Source of the DNA: Shewanella sp. 10N.286.48.A6
Lineage (GTDB): Bacteria > Pseudomonadota > Gammaproteobacteria > Enterobacterales > Shewanellaceae
Reading direction: 5' to 3'
DNA length: 64,000 nt
Assembly (NCBI RefSeq): GCF_002873135.1
Contig: NZ_MCVI01000019.1
Span: 1-64,000 of the forward strand
Part shown: piece after piece, positions 1 through 9,484 of the stretch
Numbering within the stretch: the first letter of the stretch is position 1
Layout of the letters: the number at the start of each line of letters is the position of its first letter
Translations under genes and position numbers: made by a program
The notes under the pieces: model-generated
What the model saw: only the letters and a program-made list of their open reading frames with translations
The model's database searches: none
Told to the model about the DNA's origin: nothing

Positions 1-3000
1 GGTGATGGTGGCATCGGTGGTGTCACCGGCGCCATCGGTCATGGTGACCGTGTAATCGCCGCTGTTCGGGGTGGTCTCAAAGTCATTGACCGCAGAGGCA
101 ATGCCGGCCGCGGTAATGGTAATGACACCACTGCTGTTAATTTGGAAGAACCCATCTTGGCTGGTGTTGGTGCCCGTGTCGGTGAAGACAAAGCCCACGA
201 TCCCGTCTAAGTCGCTGGCATCGACCGTGGCAATTTCAGCACCTTCGGTCTGGTTCTCAGCGTAGCTGAAGCTTTGATCTGTAAAGTCACTTGGGTCATC
301 AACCGGAGTCACTTCGAGTGTCAGTGTTGCAGTGTCACTAGTATTGGTTGTGTAGGTAATAACCGGTACTTGGCCATTCCAATTATCTTCTGGGGTGAAG
401 GTGTAAGCACCATCTTCATTAATGATTAGGGTGCCACCATCGACAGTAACTTCTGTACCAGCAGTATAAGTGACACCATCAACGTCAAAACTCACCACGG
501 TTAAGCCGTTATCGATATCGCCGTCGTTATCGAGAACATTACCTTCAGCGACGGTATCTTCAGCAACAGTATTGCTGTCATTTTCAAGTACCGCAGTATC
601 ATCAACAGGCGTCACTTCAAGGGTTAATGTCGCTGTATCGCCCGTATTGGTGGTGTAAGTAATAACCGGAACTTGGCCATTCCAATTATCTTCTGGGGTG
701 AAGGTGTAAGCACCATCTTCATTAATGATTAGGGTGCCACCATCGACAGTAACTTCTGTACCAGCAGTATAAGTGATACCATCAACGTCAAAACTCACCA
801 CGGTTAAGCCGTTATCGATATCGCCGTCGTTATCGAGAACATTACCTTCAGCGACGGTATCTTCAGCAACAGTATTGCTGTCATTTTCAAGTACCGCAGC
901 ATCATCAACAGGGGTGACTTCGAGGGTTAATGTTGCCGTATCACCAGTATTGGTGGTGTAAGTAATAACTGGAACTTGGCCATTCCAGTTAGCTTCAGGG
1001 GTGAAGGTGTAAGCTCCATCTTCATTGATGACGAGGGTTCCGCCTTCAACGGTAACTTCTGTACCAGCAGTATAAGTGACACCATCAACTTCAAAACTCA
1101 CCACGGTTAAGTCGTTATCGATATCGCCGTCGTTATCGAGAACATTACCTTCAGCGACGGTATCTTCAGCAACAGTATTGCTGTCATTTTCAAGTACCGT
1201 ATTATCATCAACAGGCGTCACTTCAAGGGTTAATGTCGCTGTATCGCCCGTATTGGTGGTGTAAGTGATCACCGGTACGTTACCGTTCCAGTTTTCATTT
1301 GGAGTAAAGGTATAGGTGCCGTTTTCATTTAGGACTAAGCTGCCGCCTTCGACAGACACGGTATCGCCTGCATCATGAATGGTGGCATCGCCTGCCACTG
1401 TGAAGGTGGCCACGGTTAAGGTGTTATCCACATCAGCGTCATTATCCAGTACGTTACCAGTGGCGGGTGTGTCTTCGGCGACCGTGTTGCTGTCGTTCAC
1501 TAATACCGATGTATCATCAACCGGGGTGACTTCAATGGTTAAGGTCGCTGTTGAGCCCGTGTTGGTGGTGTAAGTGATCACCGGTACGTTACCGTTCCAG
1601 TTTTCATTTGGGGTAAAGGTATAGGTGCCGTTTTCATTTAGGATTAAGCTGCCGTCTTCGACAGACACGGTATCGCCCGAATCATGAATGGTGGCATCGC
1701 CTGCCACAGTGAAGGTGGCCACGGTTAAGGTGTTATCCACATCAGCATCATTATCCAGTACGTTACCGGTGGCGGGTGTGTCTTCGGCGACCGTGTTGGT
1801 GTCGTTCACTAATACCGATGCATCATCAACCGGGGTGACTTCAATGGTTAAGGTCGCTGTTGATCCCGTGTTGGTGGTGTAGGTGATCACCGGTACGTTA
1901 CCGTTCCAGTTTTCATTTGGGGTAAACGAATAACTGCCATCAGCATCTATAACTAACACGCCATCATCTAATGTTACTGACGTACCAGTTGAGTATGTTT
2001 CGCCATTAATTTCAAAGCTAACTACAGTGAGAACGTCATCGGTATCGGTATCATTATCTAGAACATTACCTGCAGCGATAGTGTCTTCTGCAACAATAAT
2101 GCTGTCATTTTCTGCCACAGTAGGAATATAGTAGTCTTCTGTAGAAGTTGCTGTGCCCTTAGCACCATCAGCGCCGTATCCATATACAATGCCATCAATT
2201 ACAGTGTCGGGATCGTTTAATAAGTCAGTCGCATCGACATCTACTGAGAATGTACCATCAGATTGCATAATCGCTTGGTATTCTTGACCATTAATGGTCA
2301 ACATAATGATACCGGTAGTGATAGAAGCATCAGCGGTCACGGTACCTGTAATTGTAATCGTGCCAGTCGCTTCATCTGGCGTCAGTATGTTATCGCCAGT
2401 GACGGGATCAATATCTAAAGTAATGGTTGTATTATCAGGAAGATCATTATCATAAATACGTAACGTAGCCTGAGTATCACCTAGTACAGCATTGGTTGGA
2501 TTAGATAAGTTTATTAGCGCAAATTCAGGGCTACCTTCTACGATTAAATCATCTATAATAGGGACGCTAATATAAGCTGTAGTTTCACCAGGGAGGAAAG
2601 TCACAGTGCCACTTACATTAGTGAAATCTTCACCGAATAAAGCGGTTAGCTCTTCTGAGCTATAATCAAGGGTAATGGTTTCTGTGCTTGGTTCACTTAA
2701 CGTCAGCGTGAATAATGCAAACTCCATTCCTTCTACAACAACGGCGTAGTCAATATCGACAACAGGTAAGTCTGAACCGTTACCGTCGTTATCAAAAATG
2801 GCAAATTCTAGTTCTTCATCATAAACATTTTCACCAGTAACAATGGCATTGAAATATTCAGTTGGTTCAATAATGGCATCATCAAAAATAGGCACGCGAA
2901 TTAGGATGCTATTGTTACCTGCTTCAAGGTTGAAGCTAAATATAGGTCTAGCAAGATCACCACTTGAATCAATCCCTCCTACAGTCATGGTCTGCCACGT

Positions 3001-4638
3001 TAGGCCACCATCATTCGAGTATTCAAGAGGAACTAAATAATCATCAGCATATTCGGCAATTGGGTAACCGAGTTGCTCACTGAGTAATTCACTGGTGAAA
3101 GTGATGAACAGTTCTTGATCGGTTTCAAATGTGAGTTCACTATTTAAAGTGAATTGATTAAAACCAACATCTTCAAAAACATCTGGAATATTAGCAGATA
3201 GATGTGATTTATATTGATCTTGGGTCGCTGAAGTGACGTCTCTGAAGACGGTCCAATCTTCTACACGGTAATCAATACTTAGGCCTTCAAGATCGTATTG
3301 GGTAATACCTTCATTTAAGATAATGACAAAATTGCCATCACCTAAATCTTGTAAAGTCCCAATGTCCTCAAAAGCTGCGCTGAGTCTAACATTGCTAACC
3401 AATAAGTTTTGGTCGATAACCTGTTGGCCTACAGCACCTTCTAGTAAATCGTTGGCTGAGAAAGTAATTTGACCATCTAATTCATTATAGTTGTAGGTAA
3501 TTAACCCACCGGGTACGTCAAGGATATCTACGGTACGTTCGTCATGTTCATCAGGGGTTCTATCGCCTGCAATGTCATCAATGGTATCTGCAACATGCTC
3601 CATCGCAATGGTTTCAAATACATTTTGGCCATCTTCTTGTCTTTCGGTATCACGGGTAAAAATAATACCTAATTCAGCAAGTACTTGAGAGATCATCTCT
3701 TTACCTGCTGTTGCTATATTTAATGGTTGGCCCGTGGTGGGATCAATATAATTGGCTAATGCTTCGTGAACGGATAATAAGATATTGATATTAGTGCTGT
3801 AGCTGTCATCAATATTAACCAGACTATTGGTATTTAAAATACCGTCATCAATACCGTCGGATAAATCGTTATCCAAGGCTTGAAGGAAAATAGCCATGTT
3901 CTCAACATAATCCATGTTGGTATCTGACAGCAAAGTACCAGCAATATCCTGCAGGAATAAAATATCCCCTTGAATAACATCGGCGCTAAAAGTAGCAATA
4001 GTGACGCCACCGACCATGAAAGTAATAGTGTCGCCAGGAAGGTAAGCAAATGATCCCGGTGAACCCAAATCACCGGTAAAGCCTGATAATCCAGAAGAGG
4101 TGGTAAAGGATACGCCATTGACAAAATTATCGGTAAACTGAGCTACATTAAAGTTGTTATTTAGCGCATCAACGCCATCATCACCTAATGAAAGACTCGC
4201 GGTTAAAATATCTGGTGCATCAAAAGAGGTATCAAAGCCTGCTGTAGCAATAGTTTCCGAGCCTTCACGAGCTAATGAAGCGAAATCACTACCACCTTGA
4301 TTTGTTGCTGTCTCACCTGCTGCGGTTTCAGGTAGTTCAGCGGTTGGATCTTCACCGGATTCAATTAATGCCTGTAGGGCTTCAATCTCAGTGAGCTCAT
4401 CTGTGGTCATATCTATGATAGTTTCGGCCGATAAGTTTTCAGCTATGTTGTCACCATTGAGAATAGTGCCATCATCAAAGGTCACCACAAACGCAATGCC
4501 ATCGGCTACTTGGAGTTCTGCCCCTGCAGGAATAGTATCTCCTGGAAGAATGTTTTTTGTTTCATTGTTCAACGTGAGAGTAATCTCTCCATTAGTTGAA
4601 TTTAAAACACCATTTTTTGTCGTTACAACAGAACTCAT
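1..4638 (-). CDS. Giant LapA-type retention-module adhesin (N-terminal part, runs off window)
   Basis: The reading frame is open from the ATG at 4638 to the window edge (1546 codons), so only the N-terminal part is seen. Residues 1-110 resemble the periplasmic retention module of LapA-type adhesins, and TAAG occurs at residues 105-108, the motif LapG cuts in known systems. At least one Calx-beta domain lies at about residues 625-728, followed by an Ig-like stretch and then VCBS/cadherin-like units of 101-103 residues from about residue 841. There is no N-terminal signal peptide, as expected for type I secretion with a C-terminal signal, which would lie outside the window. Inferred role: c-di-GMP-controlled surface attachment. 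The exact adhesin subfamily is uncertain. Confidence 0.88.
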   Translation of the reverse strand, partial: MSSVVTTKNGVLNSTNGEITLTLNNETKNILPGDTIPAGAELQVADGIAFVVTFDDGTILNGDNIAENLSAETIIDMTTDELTEIEALQALIESGEDPTAELPETAAGETATNQGGSDFASLAREGSETIATAGFDTSFDAPDILTASLSLGDDGVDALNNNFNVAQFTDNFVNGVSFTTSSGLSGFTGDLGSPGSFAYLPGDTITFMVGGVTIATFSADVIQGDILFLQDIAGTLLSDTNMDYVENMAIFLQALDNDLSDGIDDGILNTNSLVNIDDSYSTNINILLSVHEALANYIDPTTGQPLNIATAGKEMISQVLAELGIIFTRDTERQEDGQNVFETIAMEHVADTIDDIAGDRTPDEHDERTVDILDVPGGLITYNYNELDGQITFSANDLLEGAVGQQVIDQNLLVSNVRLSAAFEDIGTLQDLGDGNFVIILNEGITQYDLEGLSIDYRVEDWTVFRDVTSATQDQYKSHLSANIPDVFEDVGFNQFTLNSELTFETDQELFITFTSELLSEQLGYPIAEYADDYLVPLEYSNDGGLTWQTMTVGGIDSSGDLARPIFSFNLEAGNNSILIRVPIFDDAIIEPTEYFNAIVTGENVYDEELEFAIFDNDGNGSDLPVVDIDYAVVVEGMEFALFTLTLSEPSTETITLDYSSEELTALFGEDFTNVSGTVTFLPGETTAYISVPIIDDLIVEGSPEFALINLSNPTNAVLGDTQATLRIYDNDLPDNTTITLDIDPVTGDNILTPDEATGTITITGTVTADASITTGIIMLTINGQEYQAIMQSDGTFSVDVDATDLLNDPDTVIDGIVYGYGADGAKGTATSTEDYYIPTVAENDSIIVAEDTIAAGNVLDNDTDTDDVLTVVSFEINGETYSTGTSVTLDDGVLVIDADGSYSFTPNENWNGNVPVITYTTNTGSTATLTIEVTPVDDASVLVNDTNTVAEDTPATGNVLDNDADVDNTLTVATFTVAGDATIHDSGDTVSVEDGSLILNENGTYTFTPNENWNGNVPVITYTTNTGSTATLTIEVTPVDDTSVLVNDSNTVAEDTPATGNVLDNDADVDNTLTVATFTVAGDATIHDAGDTVSVEGGSLVLNENGTYTFTPNENWNGNVPVITYTTNTGDTATLTLEVTPVDDNTVLENDSNTVAEDTVAEGNVLDNDGDIDNDLTVVSFEVDGVTYTAGTEVTVEGGTLVINEDGAYTFTPEANWNGQVPVITYTTNTGDTATLTLEVTPVDDAAVLENDSNTVAEDTVAEGNVLDNDGDIDNGLTVVSFDVDGITYTAGTEVTVDGGTLIINEDGAYTFTPEDNWNGQVPVITYTTNTGDTATLTLEVTPVDDTAVLENDSNTVAEDTVAEGNVLDNDGDIDNGLTVVSFDVDGVTYTAGTEVTVDGGTLIINEDGAYTFTPEDNWNGQVPVITYTTNTSDTATLTLEVTPVDDPSDFTDQSFSYAENQTEGAEIATVDASDLDGIVGFVFTDTGTNTSQDGFFQINSSGVITITAAGIASAVNDFETTPNSGDYTVTMTDGAGDTTDATIT
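298..2118 (-). repeat. Tandem 303-309 bp VCBS/cadherin-like repeats inside the adhesin
   Basis: Six consecutive units begin at 298, 601, 904, 1207, 1516 and 1825 (spacings 303, 303, 303, 309, 309); the last is more diverged. On the minus strand each encodes an approximately 101-103 residue domain with the pattern NDxxTVAEDTxAxGNVLxND followed by YTFTPxxNWNG. Units 1-3 are nearly identical at the DNA level, and units 5-6 likewise. The 297 bp before the first unit hold another, diverged copy. Confidence 0.9.
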
Positions 4639-5068
4639 GACCTTAGCTCCAATAACCCGCATTTAACCTGATATTCATAGTGTTAGCATAACTATGCATA
4701 TCGAGGTATTTGCTGTTATAAGTTTGAAAGTTAAATTAACCGCAAGTTAACAATTTTAGCAGTAGCCTTACTATAGGTCAATTTTTTGACCATCTAGTTC
4801 TTCGTAATAAACTAATGAATTTAAGAGGGAAATAGAAAAGTCTTGTAAATCAGTACAACTAAGTGATTACAGGCAAATGTTAAATTTTTAATACATTAGC
4901 ATTAGGTGATGTTGGTAGGCTATTCATGAGATATTTGTTGCTAGATTAGCTTGTTTCACTTAGAAAAAAGCGATAAAAAAACCTGCCAAATGGCAGGCTT
5001 TAGTGTCTAACTGATTATAGAAAGCGATTAATTCATTATGAAATTATTGCTTAATATTTGCACAAGTT
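4639..5068. other. Intergenic region between adhesin and hemY
   Basis: This 430 bp AT-rich stretch has no convincing gene. It should hold the adhesin promoter. A dyad TTAAC-N5-GTTAA lies at 4736-4750, about 100 bp upstream of the adhesin start, and could be an operator. The hemY terminator lies at the other end. Confidence 0.5.
4975..4998 (-). terminator. Intrinsic terminator of the hemCDXY operon
   Basis: A 7 bp GC-rich stem (CCTGCCA/TGGCAGG) with a 2-nt loop is followed on the minus strand by a run of seven T. It sits about 70 bp past the hemY stop. Confidence 0.8.
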
Positions 5069-6241
5069 TTACTCACTAGCATTAGCCGCTTTGCGATAAC
5101 TTTGTAATGCTGCCGTATTTTCACCGAGTTGCTCTTGCACTTGTGCTAATGCCAACCAATGCTGTCGTAATGGTGATACGTCACATACTTTTGTCCAGTG
5201 CTCTTTTGCGACTTTAGTATCACGTTTTTGCATGGCTAACTTGGCTAAACACACTTGATATCCAGCATCATGCTCATGGGTTTGCTGGTAACGTTGCAGT
5301 AGTTTTCTTATTTCATCATCGTCAGCATCTAGTATGTGGGGTAAGGCCGATAAAATGCTGTTACTGGGTTCGACTTTCAAACTCTTAGAAAGCAGCTTTA
5401 AGGCATCTTTTTTACGTTCATACTGGCATAAGCCGCGAGCATAAATGGCGATGAGAGTCGGTTGACTGCGCTCTGTTTTACTAAGCCAGTGCCAACACTT
5501 CTCAAGATCTTGTTCGTTAGATTCAGTTGCAGCAGTCAATAGGGCAATATTAGTTTGTTGCTCTATATTATTAAATATCTCATCAGTAACGATTTGACGT
5601 TTTTTAATAGCAGGTAAAAGTAACTTTAATGCTTGCCAGTCACCCTGTAACTGATATAAATCCAAGGCTAATTTTAGCACTGGGGTTTTACTTTTACTGG
5701 TTGGATTGAGTAATTGTAGCTCTATTCTCGCCTCAGCTAATTGACCCTGTTGGATAAGGTAGCGAGTTTTTGAGGTTCTGGCTGCGGTTTGTGCTAGCGG
5801 ATCTTCTGCCGCTTGAGCTAAATATTGATCACGGGCTTGGCTATTGTGTTGATGATGAGCAGCGCGGGCGGCGGCAAATAAATTCAAAGCCGGCAGTTCG
5901 CCTTTTGCTGCGCCTTTAGACATGGCTTTTTCAGCACTAGGCCAGTCTTCTTCTGCCAGTGCTAAGGCCCCTTGTAAGGTATGTTTTTTAGCGGCTTGTT
6001 TGCGCCAGCGATCAGGTAAATAGCGGCTATGAATAATGATATTCAGTAGGAAAATAATCAGCCATTCAACTATCTGTAGCGCTGCATAAAATAAAATTAA
6101 CCCCAGTAAACCAAAGACTAAACTGGTTTCTATTTGATAATCGCCCGCCGCAATATAAATATAGCCTGTGTTGCCGATGATAAATGGGCTGATACAAAAA
6201 CCGATTAAAATGATAATCACATATGCAAGAGTTTTAATCAT
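5069..6241 (-). CDS. hemY: HemY, TPR membrane protein of heme biosynthesis operon
   Basis: The 390-residue protein has two hydrophobic segments at the N-terminus (about residues 4-27 and 38-70) followed by a helical region of TPR-like repeats. This is the layout of proteobacterial HemY, an inner-membrane protein of the hem operon thought to assist the late porphyrin enzymes. It is unrelated to the Bacillus oxidase also called HemY. Its ATG overlaps the hemX stop by 4 bp, indicating translational coupling as the last gene of hemC-hemD-hemX-hemY. The precise molecular role of the family is not settled. Confidence 0.92.
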   Translation of the reverse strand: MIKTLAYVIIILIGFCISPFIIGNTGYIYIAAGDYQIETSLVFGLLGLILFYAALQIVEWLIIFLLNIIIHSRYLPDRWRKQAAKKHTLQGALALAEEDWPSAEKAMSKGAAKGELPALNLFAAARAAHHQHNSQARDQYLAQAAEDPLAQTAARTSKTRYLIQQGQLAEARIELQLLNPTSKSKTPVLKLALDLYQLQGDWQALKLLLPAIKKRQIVTDEIFNNIEQQTNIALLTAATESNEQDLEKCWHWLSKTERSQPTLIAIYARGLCQYERKKDALKLLSKSLKVEPSNSILSALPHILDADDDEIRKLLQRYQQTHEHDAGYQVCLAKLAMQKRDTKVAKEHWTKVCDVSPLRQHWLALAQVQEQLGENTAALQSYRKAANASE

Positions 6242-7443
6242 GACTGTGGTTCCTCTGCTGGAACCAACTCACCGTAAGTAATGAGCTGCTGAAGTAATCG
6301 GGTAGACTCAAATTTTTGCTGGTTTATTTCTTCAATGGTGACCGTCATTAGTGCATCTAAAGCCCGCAGCGCTTCTTGGGTTTTATCTTCGTCTAAATCA
6401 AAGTATTGCTGGATCCACGTTCGCGCAAAGCCAACCGATTGGCGATAATTAACTTGATCATGTTGATACAGGGCTAACTGAGCTTGGAGTAATTTATTGC
6501 GGATATTTTCAACCAGATACCATTGCTGATCTGGGGCTAGTAGCGGCTCAAGATCTGTAGTGCGCTTACGAATAGTGATAAAACCATCCGTTACTGAATG
6601 CCAAGTCTTGGCTAAATTACTTTGCCAGTCATCTACTGAATCTGAGATGGCATTTTGCTCCGCCAAGTCTTCTGCTGCTTGGGCTTTAGCGCGATTCAAT
6701 GGCAAGGTATCTAACTGATTAAGTATGCCATCAATAGCGTAAATGGTGCCTGCCACATCAGTGGTTTTGATGGAATTAGTTCGGGCGAGATCATTGGCAA
6801 GTGCGCGGCGTATCGGCAATAAGGTGGGATCTTTCATTGCTTCAATACGCTCATCAGCAGATGTTAATAAACTTGCTGCTGTTTTAGGGTCGTTTTCAAG
6901 AGCCAGTTTTCTAGCTGCCATACGGACTAAGTATTCAGCTTCAGATGCCATCCAGTTATTTGGATTACGCTGAGCTAGTGTAGCGACCCGTTGCTGTAAT
7001 TGCTGTTGTGATTTAGCTAACTGCGCTTGTTGCTGATAAGCCTGTGAATTTTGCTGTTGCTGGGCTTCTAATACTGCAATGCGTTTATTGGGTTCTACCA
7101 GCGCTTGCGTGACTTGACTACCTATTACGCTGGTTTGTTGGTTTTGAGTTTGCAGCTGCTGTTTTTGCTCTTGCAGTTCCATCCATAGCAGATAGCTTAG
7201 GCCTATTCCGCCAATGGCAATGATCAGGCAAATAAGAATACTGAAACGCACCCACCATGAACTTTTACTACGGTGTTTTTTTTCTGGGCTAGCCTCAGAG
7301 TTTGTGGCTTGCTTTTGTGTGGTTGATGAGGGATTTTCTGACTCAGGTTCGCTCACTTTATCTGCTTCGATAACAGGAGTTGATTCAATCACATCATTGT
7401 CTGAATGAGCTTGTTGATTAGGATCTTGTTTGTTGTGTTCCAT
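6238..7443 (-). CDS. hemX: HemX, membrane protein of the hem operon
   Basis: The 401-residue protein has a charged, low-complexity N-terminus, one transmembrane helix at roughly residues 65-88 and a Gln-rich coiled coil after it (about 89-155), typical of proteobacterial HemX. Despite the frequent annotation as uroporphyrinogen-III methyltransferase, no SAM-binding methylase domain is visible. I chose the ATG at 7443 because an AAGGA box lies six bases upstream; an extension to 7521 lacks such support. It lies between hemD and hemY, overlapping hemY by 4 bp. Function is inferred from the operon and family. Confidence 0.9.
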   Translation of the reverse strand: MEHNKQDPNQQAHSDNDVIESTPVIEADKVSEPESENPSSTTQKQATNSEASPEKKHRSKSSWWVRFSILICLIIAIGGIGLSYLLWMELQEQKQQLQTQNQQTSVIGSQVTQALVEPNKRIAVLEAQQQQNSQAYQQQAQLAKSQQQLQQRVATLAQRNPNNWMASEAEYLVRMAARKLALENDPKTAASLLTSADERIEAMKDPTLLPIRRALANDLARTNSIKTTDVAGTIYAIDGILNQLDTLPLNRAKAQAAEDLAEQNAISDSVDDWQSNLAKTWHSVTDGFITIRKRTTDLEPLLAPDQQWYLVENIRNKLLQAQLALYQHDQVNYRQSVGFARTWIQQYFDLDEDKTQEALRALDALMTVTIEEINQQKFESTRLLQQLITYGELVPAEEPQS

Positions 7444-7576
7444 GAGCTGTCCTTGAGTACCTAGTTTGATCATCCACAGTGCGACCAAATCATTAATGCG
7501 AGCAAAAACACGATAAGGCAAAGTTACAGTTTGGCAGGATTAAACATTATCGCAAATACAAATGACTCGCTAATGA

Positions 7577-8293
7577 TTAAACAGATAATGCAGCTAAAAC
7601 AGCTTGAGTATTCGCGCCACTTGCATTGGTGACGTGAGTTAACCCGACTATTTTTGCTCTTTGCTCCACTCGATTACTGGGGACTATGATATGACATGAT
7701 TGCAACCATGCAAATAACTCTTTTGGAACAAGTTTAATTAGATTCTCTAGCACATCGCCACTGGTGACGATTATGGTATCAATGCCGAATTGCTGCCACT
7801 GACTGCAAACCAAGGCTGAATCTAGCTTTGGCAGACTGCGTTGGTAGACTTCCCAGTAGCAAACATTGGCCTGTCTGAGAGTCAGTTGCTCAGCGATAGT
7901 TTCGCGGCCGCCAATACCTCTTACGATAACAATGTGTTGATTTTTAATATCGCTTAATGATGTCAGTGATAATAAGCCTTCACTGTCCTGGCTGTCTTCA
8001 GGGGCAATTTCAGGAGTGATGTTATATTGCGACAGGGCATCAGCGGTGGCTTGGCCAACGGCGTAATAGCGACAATCTGGAAATTTATCATTAAGGCTAA
8101 TGGCTGCAAACTTTACCGCATTAGTGCTAATAAAAATTAAGCTGTCAGCTTGGGTGAGGGTGTTGGGGTTAATCCGGTTGTGAGTAGGTACCACAGCTAA
8201 TAAAGGAGTGACCATGAAGTCGACTCCTTTCGCTTTAAGCTTATCTGCCATAGCTTGATTGCGCCCCTCAGGGCGCGACAGTAAGACTTTCAT
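7577..8293 (-). CDS. hemD: Uroporphyrinogen-III synthase
   Basis: The 238-residue cytosolic enzyme closes hydroxymethylbilane to uroporphyrinogen III with inversion of ring D. It has the family features: an N-terminal LSRPEGRN segment, DSLIFISTNAVKF, YAVGQATADAL, and the central VIVRGIGGRETIAEQL segment. The family is poorly conserved, so identity rests partly on position. The start lies 5 bp after the hemC stop, the normal hemCD arrangement in enterobacteria and Shewanella. Length matches E. coli HemD (about 246). Confidence 0.94.
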   Translation of the reverse strand: MKVLLSRPEGRNQAMADKLKAKGVDFMVTPLLAVVPTHNRINPNTLTQADSLIFISTNAVKFAAISLNDKFPDCRYYAVGQATADALSQYNITPEIAPEDSQDSEGLLSLTSLSDIKNQHIVIVRGIGGRETIAEQLTLRQANVCYWEVYQRSLPKLDSALVCSQWQQFGIDTIIVTSGDVLENLIKLVPKELFAWLQSCHIIVPSNRVEQRAKIVGLTHVTNASGANTQAVLAALSV

Positions 8294-8298
8294 CTCGA

Positions 8299-9228
8299 TT
8301 ACTGGTTGTAAACAGCGTCTAGAATGGTTTTAGCACCGCGGCTAAGTAAATCTTCAGCCAGTTGCTCACCTAATGCAACCGCATCAGTTTTTAAACCAGT
8401 CACATTACCTTCAATGATTTGGCTGCCATCAGGGTTACCCACTAGGCCACGAAGATGTAAGCTATCGCCATCAATTTCAGCATAAGCACCGATTGGTACC
8501 TGACAGCCACCTTCTAAGCGCATATTCATCGCTCTTTCGGCAAAAACACGGTAACGAGTTTCTAAATGCTCAAGTGGCGCAAGCAATGCTTTAACGCGTT
8601 CGTCATTCATGCGGCACTCAATGCCGACAGCGCCTTGGCCATTTGCAGGTAGTGAGTCTTCAGCTGAAATAAAGCTGGCAATACGCTCATCAAGTTTTAG
8701 GCGGATAAGACCTGCAGCAGCAAGGATAATCGCATCGTAATCGCCGCTATCTAATTTAGCTAAGCGAGTACCGACATTGCCACGTAAGTCTTTAATGACG
8801 AGATCTGGGCGAGCCGCACGGATTTGACATTGACGACGAAGACTTGAAGTACCCACAACAGCGCCTTGTGGTAATTCTTCAATGGTTTTGTAAGTGTTTG
8901 ATACGAATGCATCACGTGGATCTTCACGCTCACAAATCACTTGTAAACCTAGACCTTCAGGGAAGTCTACCGGTACATCTTTCATTGAATGCACCGCGAT
9001 ATCAGCGCGATTTTCAAGCATGGCAACTTCAAGTTCTTTAACAAAAAGACCTTTACCGCCAACTTTAGCCAGAGGCGTATCTAAAATAACGTCTCCTTTT
9101 GTGCTCATTGGTAATAGCTCTACGGTTAAATCTGAATGAATACGTTCAAGTTCTGCTTTTACGAATTCTGCTTGCCACATTGCAAGTGGGCTTTTACGTG
9201 TAGCGATACGAATAACATTTTGAGACAT
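8299..9228 (-). CDS. hemC: Porphobilinogen deaminase (hydroxymethylbilane synthase)
   Basis: The enzyme polymerises four porphobilinogen units into hydroxymethylbilane using a covalently bound dipyrromethane cofactor. The start [19 protein letters not shown], the substrate-site SMKDVP, and [16 protein letters not shown] and the cofactor-Cys segment [13 protein letters not shown] are all visible. The 309-residue length matches the family. The frame continues 15 codons upstream, but the ATG at 9228 is the one that aligns with the family N-terminus. First gene of hemCDXY, facing away from cyaA across about 256 bp. Confidence 0.97.
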   Translation of the reverse strand: MSQNVIRIATRKSPLAMWQAEFVKAELERIHSDLTVELLPMSTKGDVILDTPLAKVGGKGLFVKELEVAMLENRADIAVHSMKDVPVDFPEGLGLQVICEREDPRDAFVSNTYKTIEELPQGAVVGTSSLRRQCQIRAARPDLVIKDLRGNVGTRLAKLDSGDYDAIILAAAGLIRLKLDERIASFISAEDSLPANGQGAVGIECRMNDERVKALLAPLEHLETRYRVFAERAMNMRLEGGCQVPIGAYAEIDGDSLHLRGLVGNPDGSQIIEGNVTGLKTDAVALGEQLAEDLLSRGAKTILDAVYNQ

Positions 9229-9332
9229 GCCAAAGAGTTCCATCAATAGACTTAATTGCAATAATGCTAACATTGCCAGAAAGCAGATGTAACAAATCGA
9301 TAGCGATTGTTTGAACTATGCACGTAGTTTTT

Positions 9333-9348
9333 TGTGATGCAGATCTCA
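9333..9348. promoter_or_regulatory. Candidate CRP site between hemC and cyaA
   Basis: TGTGA-TGCAGA-TCTCA has a perfect left half and a partial right half (two mismatches) against TGTGA-N6-TCACA. It sits about 137 bp before the cyaA start. cAMP-CRP autoregulates cyaA in E. coli, so a site here is plausible but unproven. Confidence 0.4.
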
Positions 9349-9484
9349 TTTGCTGGTGTATTTAAATAAAAGTGCTAACATGATCACGTTTCTACTAATT
9401 TATTTAACGCTAATCAACATGGTTTTTAACTGCGCTGCAGTATGTTGATAATTAGTAACTTAGTGCTAGTAACAGGATGATACT

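Noticed and set aside
71..1882. Series of 62-64 codon plus-strand frames in a regular ladder
   Set aside because: They are antisense shadows of the adhesin repeats. The minus frame is open throughout and encodes recognisable domains.
3834..4124. Minus-strand 96-codon frame within the adhesin
   Set aside because: It lies in a different frame from the continuous adhesin frame and has no ribosome site or family match.
8299..9273. Longer N-terminus of hemC (start 9273)
   Set aside because: The additional 15 residues do not align with the family; the ATG at 9228 does.
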